Shown: in pieces, positions 1 through 13,524 of the stretch
Numbering within the stretch: position 1 is the stretch's first letter
Layout: every line of letters begins with the position of its first letter
DNA from: Morinoia aosen
Taxonomy: Eukaryota > Arthropoda > Malacostraca > Amphipoda > Talitridae
Length of the DNA stretch: 64,000 nt
Assembly (NCBI GenBank): GCA_030386875.1
Contig: CM059578.1
Coordinates: 26,149,009 to 26,213,008, forward strand
Direction of reading: 5' to 3'
Notes under the pieces: generated by a model
Databases searched by the model: none
The model's input: only the letters and a program-made list of their open reading frames with translations
What the model was told of the DNA's origin: nothing
Translations under genes and position numbers: made by a program

Positions 1-2180
1 CAACCCCGTCAGGTTGTTGAAGTATTTTTTCTGGCCAAAGGTCGGATACTTTTTCGACAGGCCTCGTATATTTTCTGGTTATTTTTCTTTAAAAGAGGTG
101 ACGGGAATGATATATTTTAGAGCCATGCTCAATTTGAATTTGAATGGTCACAATCCACTATATGTATACTCAACTACGTAATAAAACATAGTTATCGCTT
201 GCTTGGTTGGATGGTCTGCCTCTCTTTTACGTTCTAAAGGATGCGGTCATAATTCTCTTGGCTTCAAAGCATGAACGAAAGGTTATTTTCTGCGAAGAGT
301 GTGGCCTTGGTCTGTTGTTGAGGATTTCCATTTCTCCTCCCATTAATTACAACAGCCACAGGTTCTCCAAAAAATTAACTGCAAAAACAACGTCATGTAT
401 TCCCTGGCTATACTTTACACTTTTTAGCAACATCGCTTTCGACTTGAAGAGTTTTGTGTTACGATTGGTTCACGTTTGCGGTAAGTTTCTCCTCGGGGAA
501 AGTATTCGATTGCGTACAATATTTTGATGATCAAAAAGAACTGTGTGTTTGGTGTATGGATTTGAACGAGGCTGAGAAGCTTACTCTTGAATATTCCAGA
601 AGCACTTAGAAATGTCTAGAGAGAGAGAGAGAGACATAGAATTCTTGATCAAAATATCACTGAATCGTTCTCGATGATTTAAAAGTAAATACTATTTAAT
701 TATATTTTCCAGACTTTTTTTTAAATGTAGCGACGTACCAGTCAGTTTGACAATATGATGAATAAGAAAGACGCGCGAATAAACCTACGCAATAAAATAG
801 TTCCATTCTTGAACACAATGTCTTAGAATTCCTGTTTGCTTTGCAAATCAAAATAAGAAATATTCCTTCTCAAACTCTTCATTAAATTTTCCAATCATTG
901 TGAGGGCTAACTTTTTTTTGTACAGTAACGTGGTCATGTCGAACGGGGCAACAGCATTGATCTTATTTCATTTCCTAGACAGGACAGGCTTATACTACTC
1001 ACTTCAAAAACATGTTTAATTTCTTTAAGTTAAACGATAATGATCCACAGTTGAAGAAAAATTTCCATCTATCACATTCGAGCGTGGTGCTTGAGGGTCT
1101 TTACAGTTGAAAAATAGCTGAAAGTTGTATTACGGCAGTTGTGGCATTAGGAATCCTCTTAAATACGGATTCTGGCCTTTTATATGACTTTGCACTGAAC
1201 GTTGCGGAAGTGTTTCAATGAGGCACCGGATATAAGTCAATGAAAAAGGCAAAAAATCAGGGAAAATTCTGCGATTGAATTAGTGTTTTCTGCATGCCAC
1301 ACCACCGGCGACAAAGTGGGTTGAGCCTCATTTCTTTGCGGGGATGGCACGTGTATGCGCGCCTCCGTTAATCCGTTAAACGATTTTCAACTTGAGCGAT
1401 GATTTATCAAAGAAGAAAAATTATTCTGCTTATGTCAAAGACGATTAATATCAATGCTGAATGTACGAGGGTCGAAATGAACATTGAAAATCAAAGAGAA
1501 ATGGAAGCATTAATTCACTTTGCAAATCAGATTTGCTCGTATTTTTGAATGACGTTCTCCGGCTTGTTTGATGACATGATGTGCGGTGGGCGAAAGTTTT
1601 CGGCTTCTTGCTGGAAAAATTTGAATACGCAAAAATTTATTTCACATGAGAAGTGATCAATTGTTCCAATATTTTAGGGGTCAATTTTTCTGCACCATGA
1701 TCTGATCAGGAAGTACAATTTACTTCATCTAGTTTTTCCGATTTACAGAAATCATGATATTTCTTGCATCCACTTACGTAGAATCCACTTACGCATCCAC
1801 TAATGAACGTAGAATTATAAACTATATAAGTGTATAATTCTCGCACTTCATGGTTGTAAGGGTTTCTTTGGAATTCATATAGCTAAAAATACTAAGTACC
1901 TACTATGTATGGTAACTTTAGCTAATAATATTCTTAGTTAGTAAGATACATCCCAGCCACTTGGAATAAGTTCAGAAAAGAGTGATGAGAAGAGACTTAT
2001 TATAATGCAAGGTTGAAAAAAAGGAATCTATGCACAATGAGTAACCCTACACAGGATACCCTGGGCGCCGAAACAGAAAGCTAGGAATGAGGAAGAAAAA
2101 AGTTAAAATATGATAAAGAAAGCCTAAAAGCTGAAAGATTCGAGAAAATAGCTATCCCGAAGACCTGTATACAGCAAAGG
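1..2180. other. Intergenic, no gene recognised
   Basis: AT-rich sequence with a short GA tract at 619-633 and a small CCACTTACG repeat near 1769-1801. A 106-codon open frame at 207-527 has no recognisable domain and is not supported as a gene. Confidence 0.5.
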
Positions 2181-3178
2181 TAACCCAACAGTATACCACC
2201 TGAGATACTGTAGAACCTAAGCTAACCTAACCTAACAGTATCCCCATGAATTACCCTTGAGCCTAACCGAACATAACCTAACAGTATACCACCTGAGATA
2301 CTGCAGAACCTAAGCTAACCTAACCTAACAGTATCCCCATGAATTACTCTTGAGCCTAACCGAACATAACCTAACAGTATACCACCTGAGATACTGTAGA
2401 ACCTAACCTAACCTAACAGTATCCCCATGAAATACCGTTGAACCTAACCGAACATAACCTAACAGTATACCACCTGAGATACTGTTGAACCTAACCTAAC
2501 CTAACAGAATTCCCATGAGATACCGTTGAACCTAACCGAACATAACCCAACAGTATACCACCTGAGATACTGTAGAACCTAAGCTAACCTAACCTAACAG
2601 TATCCCCATGAGATACCGTTGAACCTAACCGAACATAACCCAACAGTATACCACCTGAGATACTGTTGAACGTAAGCTAACCTAACCTAACAGTATCCCC
2701 ATGAGATACCGTTGAACCTAACCTAACATAACCCAACAGTATACCACCTGAGATACTGTAGAACCTAAGCTAACCTAACCTAACAGTATCCCCATGAGAT
2801 ACCGTTGAACCTAACCGAACATAACCCAACAGTATACCACCTGAGATACTGTTGAACCTAAGCTAACCTAACCTAACAGTATCCCCATGAGATACCGTTG
2901 AACCTAACCGAACATAACCCAACAGTATACCACCTGAGATACTGTAGAACCTAAGCTAACCTAACCTAACAGTATCCCCATGAGATACCGTTGAACCTAA
3001 CCGAACATAACCCAACAGTATACCACCTGAGATACTGTAGAACCTAAGCTAACCTAACCTAACAGTATCCCCATGAGATACCGTTGAACCTAACCGAACA
3101 TAACCCAACAGTATACCAACTGAGATACTGTTGAACCTAACTTAACCTAACCTAACCTGACAATATTCCACCTGAGAG
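2181..3178. repeat. Dimeric 93-bp satellite with CCTAA motifs
   Basis: Eleven copies of CAGTATACCACCTGAGATAC begin at 2189, 2282, 2375, 2463, 2551, 2644, 2737, 2830, 2923, 3016 and 3109. Spacing is 93 bases except two units of 88 that lost a few bases. Each 93-bp unit is two related halves of 46-47 bases: CAGTATACCACCTGAGATAC and CAGTATCCCCATGAGATACC, each followed by AACCTAACC-type sequence. The first half contains an inverted CAGTAT/ATACTG stem. CCTAA is the complement of the insect telomere unit TTAGG, but here it is interspersed rather than a pure run. Confidence 0.95.
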
Positions 3179-3499
3179 GCCATTCCCTACACCCTAGAAT
3201 AAACAAGCATAACTCACATAAGCCTGTTACCAATCTCATGCCCAATTAGGAATGGTATTATTCACTTCCTGTATTTCAACAAAATTTAATTCAGTATTCG
3301 ATGCATATTTCAAAAGATCAAACCTAAGCCAAAATACTAGACTAAGACGTAGGAATTTTAATTAAAATCGTTGTGACGCACATCGCTGAAGAACCTGCAA
3401 AAGAATTAAAATCGAGCAGAGTGATGACCCAATACTTTCAAAGGCTCATGAAAACATAAGAAGCGAGAAACAGATTTTCACCAAGTCGTCTAACGAGTT

Positions 3500-3945
3500 T
3501 TGCAGCCCCAGGGCTTGAGAAATCCCTCTCACATTCTCTAGTTAATGCTTCTTGTGCTCTTAGTAAATTTCTCTCACATCTATTAGTAAATCCTCTAAGT
3601 GCCTTTAGTAAATCCCTTTCATTTCTATTAGTAAATTATCCTTGTGCTCTTAGTTGTAAATCCCACTCACACCTATCAGTAAATCCTCTTTGTGCTCTTA
3701 GTAAATCCCTCTCTCATTCTCTATTTAATCCTCCTTGTGCTCTTAGTAAATTACCCACACATATATCAGTAAATCCTTCTTGTGCTCTTAGTAAATTACT
3801 CACACATATATCAGTAAATCCTCTTTGTGCTTTTAGTAAATCTTTCTCAATGTCTTTAGCAAATCCTTCCCACGTCCTTGAGTAAATCCTTCTCACGTCC
3901 TTCAGACAATCTCTCCTATAGCCCTTAGTAAACTTCACTCTCGGC
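3500..3945. repeat. Irregular AGTAAATCC/CTCTTAGTAAAT repeat
   Basis: About a dozen diverged units with TAGTAAATCCTCTTTGTGCTC and CTCTCACATCTATTAG blocks, spaced roughly 30-60 bases. Open frames over it on the minus strand are products of the repeat. Confidence 0.75.
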
Positions 3946-4055
3946 TTCTCTCTCAAAAAAAAAAAACAGGTGAAACTTCGAAGAAATAGAAACAGAGTAA
4001 ATTTAAACAATTTAGACAATTTAAAATATTTAAACAATTTGAAATATTTAAACGA

Positions 4056-4194
4056 TTTAAACAATTTAAGCAATTTATTTACCAAAAATGATACCGAAGT
4101 AGATTCTTTCTTAAGTCTAGTACAATGGTCAAATTTGAGTATAGCTACCTGTGGGCCCGAATAAGTTCAGCGACTGCTAGGGCATCCTACCATC
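4056..4194 (+). repeat. Dispersed repeat, copy 1 (inverted partner at 15326)
   Basis: Shares about 130 bases with the reverse complement of 15326-15456, including TTCTTAAGTCTAGTACAATG and AGTATAGCTACCTGTGGGCC. Family unknown; the shared reading SNLSIATCGPE ends in a stop in both copies. Probably a transposon fragment. Confidence 0.75.
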
Positions 4195-5147
4195 AACGAA
4201 ATTCTAGGCTGTACAATAATGTTAAACCTATGTCGGAAGAACTTATCCTAACATTGTCATTGCGTCAACAGCATCTTTTCAACGATGCCCAAAGAAGCAT
4301 GGCTCCACGTCCAACTCTGGGTAGAGATAATGAGGCAGCAGTCAACTAACTCTCTAAAACCTTTAATCTATTTCTTTTCGTTACTTGTTCACATTGATAA
4401 ACAAGTTGCGGACCAGCGATGTCTCCATCATCACAATGATTGCACTTTGTTTCGTAAAGGGACAATGAGGTTCGCAGGGTGACCCTTGCCTTCAAATTAG
4501 AGGGCTATTGATCGTATGCAATTCGATTGCATAAAATAGAAGTCGGTCCTCAGTCTGGAAGAAAAATTGATGAAATTTAACCTGAACTAGCAAGAAATTT
4601 AATGACTTTGGGATGATTATAAACTAAACAACATAGCAATTGCACTAGCAAGAGTTTGTGTCAAGTCTCAGCAATAAAAACTAACGGGTAACTTTAGCAG
4701 TTATAACTCGTTGAAGAATCAGTGTAATAATAACAAAAAACATACCCATTATGAAATTGGTGGGGGATGTATTAGATAAAATGTATTCGCTCTATATTAG
4801 AAAGGATATTTAAAATACCTTTCACAATTTTATGACAGTATATCGATTTGTTAGTGTTTTTGAACTTCACACTAGCCTTAAATCCCTAGTCGTTTCTTTA
4901 CTTTTTTTAGACGATTATGACAGCGTCTAAAAAAGTCAATAAACACTATCGGAATTTCTCGTGGCCAAAAATTTTACATCGAATCGAGCCAAATATTATC
5001 CCATTATTTTTTTAACATTGAGAACTTATTCTAGTTACGAGTTCCAGTGTCCAGACGCGGGTTGTGTTCCTGTTTGTTTCGTTGTTAATCGGTTCGGTTA
5101 TACTTTGGTGTTTTTGCGTTCTTTACCACGAGACTAAGAGGTTGCCT

Positions 5148-5416
5148 TACGGTAGATGAAACAGGGTAGGGTCACACCAGTCTTTTTTCGTAAAACCGTG
5201 TGGCAGTGTGAAGATGACAACGAACCAATAGCAGCGCTCATATTACATCTGACAACACTGCTAGCACGAAATCTGGGACCGCTATTGGCCTAGCGACATG
5301 TTGCAATACTGACATCATAAAGTAAGTTGGAAATAAAGCTGCTCGATTGGCTAGTCGAAAAAGAGGAGATGTATTTTCTGCCATAGAAATGACTCTACCT
5401 TGTTTCCTCTACCGTG
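5148..5416 (+). mobile_element. Non-autonomous DNA transposon, family with CACGGTAGAGGAAAC ends (copy 1)
   Basis: About 269 bases, ends ACGGTAGATGAAACAGGGTA and TACCTTGTTTCCTCTACCGT, which are near-inverted. Internal sequence (CAGCGCTCATATTACATCTG, ACAACACTGCTAGC) is shared with 39501-39809 in the same orientation and 59372-59645 inverted. Flanks GGTTGCCT and GGTCACCT are a 6/8 match, consistent with an aged 8-bp target duplication, as made by hAT elements. Confidence 0.85.
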
Positions 5417-5441
5417 GGTCACCTACGCTACGGTAGAAGTA

Positions 5442-5540
5442 ATTCGATACAGCAAATTCGATACAGCAAATTCGATACAGCAAATTCGACACAGCAAATT
5501 CGATACAGCAAACTCGATACAGCAAATTCGATTCAGTAAA
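5442..5540. repeat. 14-bp tandem repeat AGCAAATTCGATAC
   Basis: About six to seven near-identical units directly after copy 1 of the CACGGTAG element. Confidence 0.9.
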
Positions 5541-5694
5541 TTAGCACCCTCGCACAGCCTCAATTCGTACAGCATCTAAAGCAAGTATTTGACACCATGC
5601 GGCCAGCAAAAAGTTTGAGTCAGAATGCTGCGTGCTTTCCTGCACATATTTTCATTAAGCTTTCAGATGAACAAAAAACACGAATAGTTGAACA

Positions 5695-5930
5695 TCGAAC
5701 ACCCTCTGCGTGTTACTAAACTTAATCATAAGAATACTAAATAATACTCATTACTTCGACTTGTTAGCTGTGCATGCAGTCACTGAATCTGAATCAGCTA
5801 AGTTGAATTTTAAACACCCCCTGCTTGTTCCTGAACTAAATTCGAACTAAACTAAATAATACTCAATACATCAGTTCAAATCACCGCCAGTCGTACATGC
5901 AGTCACTGAATCACAATCAGCTAACACAAG
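5695..5930. repeat. Two-copy tandem repeat, about 120 bp
   Basis: Blocks AACACCC.CTGC.TGTT, ACTAAATAATACTCA and GCAGTCACTGAATC recur once in the same order. The second copy runs into a 119-codon open frame (5897-6256) that has no recognisable domain. Confidence 0.75.
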
Positions 5931-6717
5931 CACACAATCGGACACGGTTGAAATGCAGTTGTGAAAAAATAAAACGTAGAATATCTACCCACTTGCACGT
6001 GCAAGTATACCGTGCTCTCAGTATGTCCGTCATTCGTCAATATGCAGCGGGCCTTCAACAGAACGTACTGTGCACTGAAAGTTGGGAACTCAAACGCGCA
6101 CCTTTACTATCCCCAGGAGAATATTTGAGTATTATTGCGCCGAACATGTCGCTTTGGGCCGGACATTCGTCGCAGAGGCGTCGCAATTACAGCGACAAAT
6201 TCTCTACCGAATCACTGGGCAGAAAATTTGTTCCTACTACGCACCTAAAGCTGTGACTTGCCAGATTTGTTGGCACACTAATGTTGGCAGAGCGATGTGT
6301 GTGTGTGTGTGCCGAAATTCAGTCTAAAGTCTGAAACATTTAAGAGACTGTAAACGCAGCACCCAGAACGTGAGAGAAGGACGATGTTTGTCCTGTTTTT
6401 TTTTCGAAACGTTGAAGCAAAAATGGAATTATTCAGCGCACGCAGGCGTTCGCTGTGCCAAAAGCTGCTCACGATCAAACAGGCAAGACCGAGTTTCTGG
6501 CACGACACAATCAAACGTTCACGTTTCGAAGGTGATTTAGCAGGAGAATATGCGCCACCGCCATCACCTGAAGAGCATATTCATGCGGCGTCCGTTCTCG
6601 CTGGCATCCAGGTATGCAAATGAGCTCATGAATAGTTTCCTGCACTCTCTGCCCGGAGTTTTTACTACTCCGTTTTTGTTTCAATTTTTTTTCTGCGACT
6701 CTCTAAATCATTGAAAA

Positions 6718-7062
6718 TCGGTAGAATACACTAGCAAACGGTTTTTTGTAAAAGTGAATTCAGTTAAGCTGCTATTTAGAAAACTAATGTAGTGCACTAA
6801 CAAACGATCTTTGGAAATAGCGAATTCGGTTATGCTGCCATTTCGACAAATAATTAAGTGCATTAACAAACGGCTTTTGGGAAGAGTAAATTCAGTTATG
6901 CTGCTATTTAGAAAACTAATGTAGTGCACGAAAAACTGTTTTTGGGATGGGAAGGGTAAATTCATTTATACTGCTACCTTGAAAACTAATGTAGTGCACT
7001 AAAAAACGTTTTTTTGGGAGAGTAAATTCAGTTATACTGCTGTTTAAAAACCTAATGTGCTG
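6718..7062. repeat. Tandem repeat of about 65 bp
   Basis: Five to six diverged units with GTAGTGCACTAACAAACG, TTTTTGG, AGTAAATTCAGTTATGCTGC and ATTTAGAAAACTAAT. Confidence 0.88.
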
Positions 7063-9476
7063 CATTTTCCCTTAGACCCATTCGTTTTTTATCTCTCACT
7101 GATAATAATCCTTGTTGTTACGGAGATGTTTTAATAAGAACAAACTCATCGGCAACTTTCGACCCGTACGTGGAAAGTGAAAATAACGCTAGCGTGACGC
7201 TTCACTATAAAAGGGATGTTTTTTCCGTGTCGTGTGGTTGGGTAACTGGAAACAAAAACCTATAACCAGAACTTCAAATCTTGAAATCCATTGTTGATGC
7301 TTTGATGGATTTGTGAGGATGTTTTGATACTAATAGTCCTACACTACTTTCATGTCTACCATAGTCTCCCATGGAAGTTCTTTTAGCGAACTGTGGGCAA
7401 ACATCATCCGACATCAGTCCATGAACGACCTAGCTCATAACTTCAACCTGTAGCATTAGCTAATGAATGGATCAAAATTCTCTTATGGACATTTTGATAC
7501 TTCAAAACCTCGTAGGATACATGAAAGATATTTTTAATTCATGATATGAGTCAAAGTTAGATAAAACTTAAAACGCAGTTAGCAAAAACCTACACAACGC
7601 AAAGTGCGGTCAAGTATTGAGATAGCGTGTAAGGGTCTCTACCATGCGCTAAATACGCAAACGTATCTAGGCTACAAACGACAGGTTGACGAATTTATAT
7701 TATTACTATATAGTGTACACAGCCCTTCTAAAATGACGGGATAAAATAATTTTCTTGAATAAATTTTCCAGATGAGGATGACAAAAGAATATATCGATCT
7801 TAACAGTACTCGCGATTAAAGTATTCTTGTGCTGGTGCTCTGGTGAACCTCGTTTCACAGATACGGTCATAAAGTCCTCCTATGAGCGTGACAGAGAGAC
7901 GGAAGAAGCGGATACTAAGCGAATGTATAAATGAATAAACCCACCACGGGTATTGTTAGGTAAGATAGCCAATACGTTTACTAAAGACCCGAGGCTACCA
8001 AGTGCACGACCAGAAGCGGTGCAAGAACGAGGAATCGAACGAATTAGAATGCACACTGACGGGGTGATTGTTAATTAATAAAAAATTAGAGGGAAGAAAT
8101 TGAATTTTCTGAATGTATTAATTCTCCATGTGGGACTCCAAAGCCTCCAGGATGTCTGGTCATAAGTACAGGCGACCAACGGGCGTAGTTTACTCATTAA
8201 CCATCTGCGTAAATTTCAAAATTTACTAATGTAAGCTCTATCGACAAGGATAGTTAATTTCTCAATGGATTCACACGCTGACGTGTAATTCGATGCTTAC
8301 TGGCAATTACCATTCTTACCATAACCATAAAATAAACATTTTTCCATGCAAAAAATATTCTCTTCATTTTCTCCTCTTTCGAGTTTTGAAGCAAATTGCA
8401 ACAGCATTCGTTGTGTCTGGAGACACACCGCCATGGTTTCTTTTGCTTAGAGTTTACTTAACACAAAAAAATACTTCAAGTATGTAATCATGTGTTTCTA
8501 ACCTTCAAGATCAATGTAATTAATCTTAACGGAGAACCCTAAATCACCTTGCAAAAAACGCCAAAATTTTGTTAATGAGTTACTACGACTATACCGTACA
8601 GTGAAAACTGTATGTCCTACAGCGGTCTCAATATTAAGCTTCAACTACCAGTAATATTAAATAACAGAAAATACGAACACAGCTTCTTTGAACACCATGC
8701 TATAACTCGTGTGTCTGACCACCGTAGCAACACCATTGACAGTTTGCCGCGTATGCCGATCATGTTTATTCACGAAGCTTTGAAAGAGGACCGATGCGCG
8801 TTCCGATGTGTTGCACAAACTCATTTCACGACGGCTGAGTCACTTCAAACAGACGTGGCTTCGCTCGCCGATGTGACAGGGAGCTCGGGAGGGCGCTGCA
8901 AAACTATGTTTTTCACAGCCCTGCATCGCTGAGCGCCGTTTCTAAACCAGTATTATGAATTCCATCCGAAGTTTGATGGAATCAAAAGGGTGCATCGATG
9001 CTTGAAAGTCGTTAGAGTCAGGCCAATTCATTGCAGTGTTCCCAGATTGGATTTTTACACACAAATTCTAAAATTTCATGCCTGTGCCCAAGTTATGCTT
9101 GAAAAATGTTCAAAATTTGAAGTTTTCGACGGTGTAAATTCCATCTGGGAACCGTGATTCATGAATCGAAGAACGCTCCACTGAGTAACATAAATATTTT
9201 CACAGAGATGCATAGGTGCGCTAAAATGCTTTAAATTTTTAAAGAAAACAGACAAGTATGTAGACTCCCATAGTCACATTGAAAAGACTGTGACACGTTC
9301 TGATGAATGAGCAAGCAGGGTTGTAGGCTATCATTAGACCAGTTTTCCAGCCCTACAGGGAAATGAGCTGGAATGATTCAGAACAAATCGTCAATTATCA
9401 GGGGTGATGTAGAGAACCAACACCCAGTAAAAATGTTTAGGGTTGTTTATGGTGCTACTACCTTATTTGAACAGTT
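7063..9476. other. Intergenic, nothing recognised
   Basis: No repeat array, transposon end or supported gene seen. A 106-codon plus-strand open frame at 8612-8932 has no domain I can identify. Confidence 0.45.
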
Positions 9477-9481
9477 TAGTA

Positions 9482-9779
9482 CAAGGTGGTGCAAAAAAAA
9501 ACCATAGGTTTCAAACTAGTATAATTGGCTACACATAATTATTTCAGCTATAATTATAACTTGTCTAATTAGACTAATTTTAATTACTGCGTAAATATAT
9601 GTTTATACTGGTTATAATAACTAGTCTAATTAGAGTACTTTTAGCTACATTATAAACCTATGGTTTTACTATTTATAATTACAACTAGTATAATAATTAT
9701 TGGTTCGTGTAATTGGCCATTCCACTCTCACCACTGATACTACTCAAGACAAACCCATGAGTTATTTTTGCGCCACCCT
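9482..9779. mobile_element. MITE with mariner-like ends
   Basis: The left end (TA)CAAGGTGGTGCAAAAA and the reverse complement of the right end (TA)TAGGGTGGCGCAAAAA are terminal inverted repeats beside TA dinucleotides, as in Tc1/mariner-derived MITEs. The interior is AT-rich with repeated CTAGTATAATT and TAATTAGA motifs. ACCATAGGTTT occurs in inverted orientation at both sides of the core. About 300 bases, no coding capacity. Confidence 0.7.
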
Positions 9780-10584
9780 ATACTATGGTGAAATTTTAAA
9801 TGGTTATGAATGGGCTCTTAGAACCATACTGCGGTTACGGAGGCTTAAACGTTTAATCTAACAAACATTGTCACTGTACTCGCATTTTTCATTTCGATCT
9901 ATTATAAAGGCTGTTGACCATCAGGTCTCTCTTTTCGTGTGAAAGTGAAAGCTCTTTTCCGATTCTTAGACTGTTGAAATTTAAGTTGCTGATGCGAAAT
10001 AAGCGTTTTCTAAGGTTATTTTTTCGTCATTTATTTCAACACTATCGGAAATTTAAATCGATATTGGCACCGAGCTATGCAGTTCGACAGAGTTCAATGT
10101 CGTTGTCGATCGTTATTTCTGGCAAGGTGATGATGGTAATAACCATTAAAATCATATTACACTTTATCCTTTTCCAAACTGTTGTCAACATTTCATTACA
10201 TCATACTTAAAAATAATGAAATCTTAGAGGCAAAAATTGAATACAAGAAATGAGAACAGGAAATTTTTCGAATATTCACACAGTTATTAAGTTTGATTGT
10301 TGCACCCGACGGCTAAGTTTAAATATTTATTATTCTTCTACTATAGTGTCATCAACCTACAAAACCTTATTTAAATTATTAAAAAATTTAGTAGAGAGAA
10401 ATCAATCCACAATCTTTTACTTCATTGTTTCAATGCACAAGACTGAATGGCAATGATCTTCCCTCACACATTATTCTCGTTGTTTGCGCTGTGCATCGCA
10501 GTGAGTCCCCAAGTCTGCAACGGGAAGGTTACGGAGCATAGGTCATAAGTACAGAGCAACTATTTTGCTCCATAATTATAGTAA

Positions 10585-10805
10585 TCTATACTATAATAAG
10601 AGCCGCGTCCGTCGGTCAGTCTGTCTGTCCGAAGCCAGCCTGCAGTGTGTAATGAGCGTATCTGTGATACAAGCTCCAGCCCTATATATTTTGACGGGCC
10701 ATGTTCGCGCATCCTCATCAACTCTCGAGAGATTCTATTTTTATTTCTTACGGCCATTCTCTCATTTCACCCTCTTTTTATCACAAATAAAGAGGGGCGG
10801 ACTAG
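10585..10805 (+). mobile_element. Short Helitron-like non-autonomous element
   Basis: Begins TCTATACTATAATAAGAGCC after an A and ends in CTAG before a T, the A/T target of Helitrons. A hairpin CCCTCTTT...AAAGAGGG lies 4-5 bases before the CTAG end, the expected 3' structure. 221 bases, with a CGTCCGTCGG/TCTGTCTGTCC block near the 5' end. No Rep/helicase sequence. It has no TIRs or target duplication, as expected. Confidence 0.72.
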
Positions 10806-11761
10806 TAATAATAATACTCAAATTTGTAAGAAATATAGTTTGCAATTATAAAATAATGAAAAACGTATTTATGTAATAAACGTAGAACACAACCGTTACA
10901 GGTGAGAAAACAAAAAAAATTGATCATGCACTTTTAATTGAGATACTTAAATTTTAAACTTTTCAATCCTGTATTTTGTATATTCCTAAATAATACATGG
11001 AGCATAGATGCACTTAAAATAATGAACAACTGTGTAGTTTTCCATTCCATCTTTGTTAAGAATATATTTGCGGTGTCATTGTTGTGAGGAACTAAAGCTT
11101 TTTGCGGGATTTTTATTAGCGGAGGCTGCCGCAAAAACGTCTGTGAGATAAATTTCTCCAGGCTTTCCTTCTGAAGTGGGATAAATGCTCGAAAGTGTAG
11201 GCAATTTCAGAGAAGAATTCATGCAGTGCTTTGCGGTGTACCAAATTTGCAATTTACGTTTGTGAAGACATAACGGCTTGATGAATACTTGCCATCCTGA
11301 GTTTGAGGATAATAATCAAATCATTGAACATTTTCGAGTAAAAGTTAAGGAGATAAAGTTTCGACTACCTAAAATTCATGATCTGAAAACTCATTAGTAA
11401 GAGATTTCATTTCTAAAATAGTAAACGTATATCTTCAAAAGGAGACCCAATAACCATTTGTAAATGTATCACAATGAATTAGCGGCTTGCTTTAGCCACA
11501 ATTCTATCAAAACAGAAAAAAAATCCAGGGAAATTAATCATATTTATCCATAAAACGTTTCTAAGTCCAGTTCCATCATCACTTCAGTAAAAGAAAATTA
11601 CATCTCTGAAATAAAAGACCAAACTGCGGTGGTTCGGAGTTATTCTAAGCGAAAACTTAACATGAACAATACTGGCAGCTCAAATTCCTTAATAGGAGTC
11701 AATAGATAACTACCTAATAAGTGCCTGCTCAAGTTAATTTTTCTTGGAATTTTTTTTTAAT
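10806..11761. other. Intergenic, nothing recognised
   Basis: No feature I can support. Confidence 0.4.
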
Positions 11762-11891
11762 ATTTACTTTGTGTTGTTTCTTATTCACTGTAGGCTAATC
11801 CTTTATTTCAGAGATGCTAAAATATTTTAAGCAAGTGGTGATGGCTCTGAACTACGAAACATTCTTCGGTTAAATATGATTAATTTCGTTG
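11762..11891 (+). repeat. 130-bp near-identical duplicate, copy 1 (partner 14597)
   Basis: Matches 14597-14726 base for base with about 2-3 differences and no length change. It includes TTCACTGTAGGCTAATCC and TTTATTTCAGAGATGC, the latter looking like a splice acceptor. Family unknown. Confidence 0.93.
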
Positions 11892-13119
11892 TGATTTTTT
11901 CATTTTTAAGATTTTAATTCATCCAAATAAATTAACATGATTTATATTGAATGTTTATGGATGGAATGTCCGATTTTGTTTGCGATAAAAATCTAAGCTT
12001 TAACATTTCGTTCGAACCGACCCAATAGTCAATCGTTTAACTATCATAGAAATGCAATGTTTAATTTTGTAGAAAACTTAACAGTAAAACTGCGTCATGT
12101 CTACAGCCAATTAATCTGACGTAAGCTTCTTCATTTCTTCTACAAAATCGCAAGCAAGTTACGATTGTGCAGTTGATCATTGAGCTACACAACATCATCT
12201 TACGCGAACGTAATTCATAAAGATAAAAATTAGACCCATTCATTAAACTAATGCAATTTTTAATTGAAATTATTATACATAGAACTAATTTTTATCCTTA
12301 TAACATGACGTTGGCGTAGGATAATGTTAGTATAGATTACGGATCGATTAAGTTTCAAATACATTGAATTCCAAAATAAACACTTCATATATGGCACACG
12401 ATACCTTGAGTATAAAATTATCATCAGCGCTAAGACTACAGTCCAGTGTAGGACACCAAAATAAAATTATAAGTGAACACTGGAAGCATAAATACGTAAA
12501 ACATGAAATTTTTCATGCTGACTACTTTCCCTTTAATTCTCTCAATTCGCCGAATTAAAAAGCTATGGCATTTTCTTTCTCTGTCTTTCATGCCTTTCAT
12601 CTGCCTTTCATTACGAGCAGTGACCTCAAACATTTGAAGAATAATTATTATTCAAGACAATTCGGAAAAGCAAACTGCTGAACAACACTTAAAGTTGTAC
12701 TACAACGACCGACATGCTACTACGATATCAGTAGATCTCTTTGATCATGGCGGTGTGTGGAAACCTTTTCCTGAGGGTCGGATCTCATGCAAATTGAGGT
12801 CGGCGAACTAGGTCTTGTTTTTGCTCCCCTCTTTCCTTCCTCCGGACGTGAATAAACACACATACGCACGTGCATCTCCAAAGCAGGGAGGATTCTAAGC
12901 AGACTTTGAAATCGAACTAAATTGTCTTACCACAGAAACCCCTCGTAATCAACTGCATGAAAAATGTATAAGTTTTCAAAAAAATGCTTGTTTCAAAGCT
13001 GAGGCTTTGTGCTTGTAGCCGGTCTGTAATTGAATTTTCGTTCAAAGGAATCTATTTCTCAATGCGCTCGTGTTCTGTATTAGACAGTGTGAGCTATATT
13101 CAACTGTTTGACACTGAAA
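11892..13119. other. Intergenic, nothing recognised
   Basis: Short open frames only; no repeat array or transposon end recognised. Confidence 0.4.
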
Positions 13120-13365
13120 ATTAGCTTGTATTTAAATTCAATCTCTTGATAAATAATATGTACTGACAGTCAGCCTATCCTCGTTTGTATTTAATTTTAT
13201 TCTCTTGGAAAAGAATATGCAATGACAATCAAATTATTCTCGTTTGTATTTATTTTATTCTCTTGGAAAAGAATCTGTATTGACAATCAACAATCGTTTG
13301 TATTTAATTTTATTCTCTTGGAAAAGAATATGTAATGACAATCAACCTATTCTCGTTTGTGTTTA
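13120..13365. repeat. Tandem repeat of about 60-65 bp
   Basis: Four units carrying TTGTATTTAATTTTATTCTC, TTGGAAAAGAATATG and TGACAATCAACCTATTCTCG. Confidence 0.88.
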
Positions 13366-13524
13366 ACGTAAACGAGTGAGTTTCAAGTGATATTCAGACA
13401 TGGTTAATTATCTCAGCCCACTATTTCAACCACACACGTGATTTCATTGATTTTGGTAGTTTGGTTACCGTCATTTGAACCTTAATTGCTATTGGCAATC
13501 AAATAAATTTCAGAAATTCTACTA

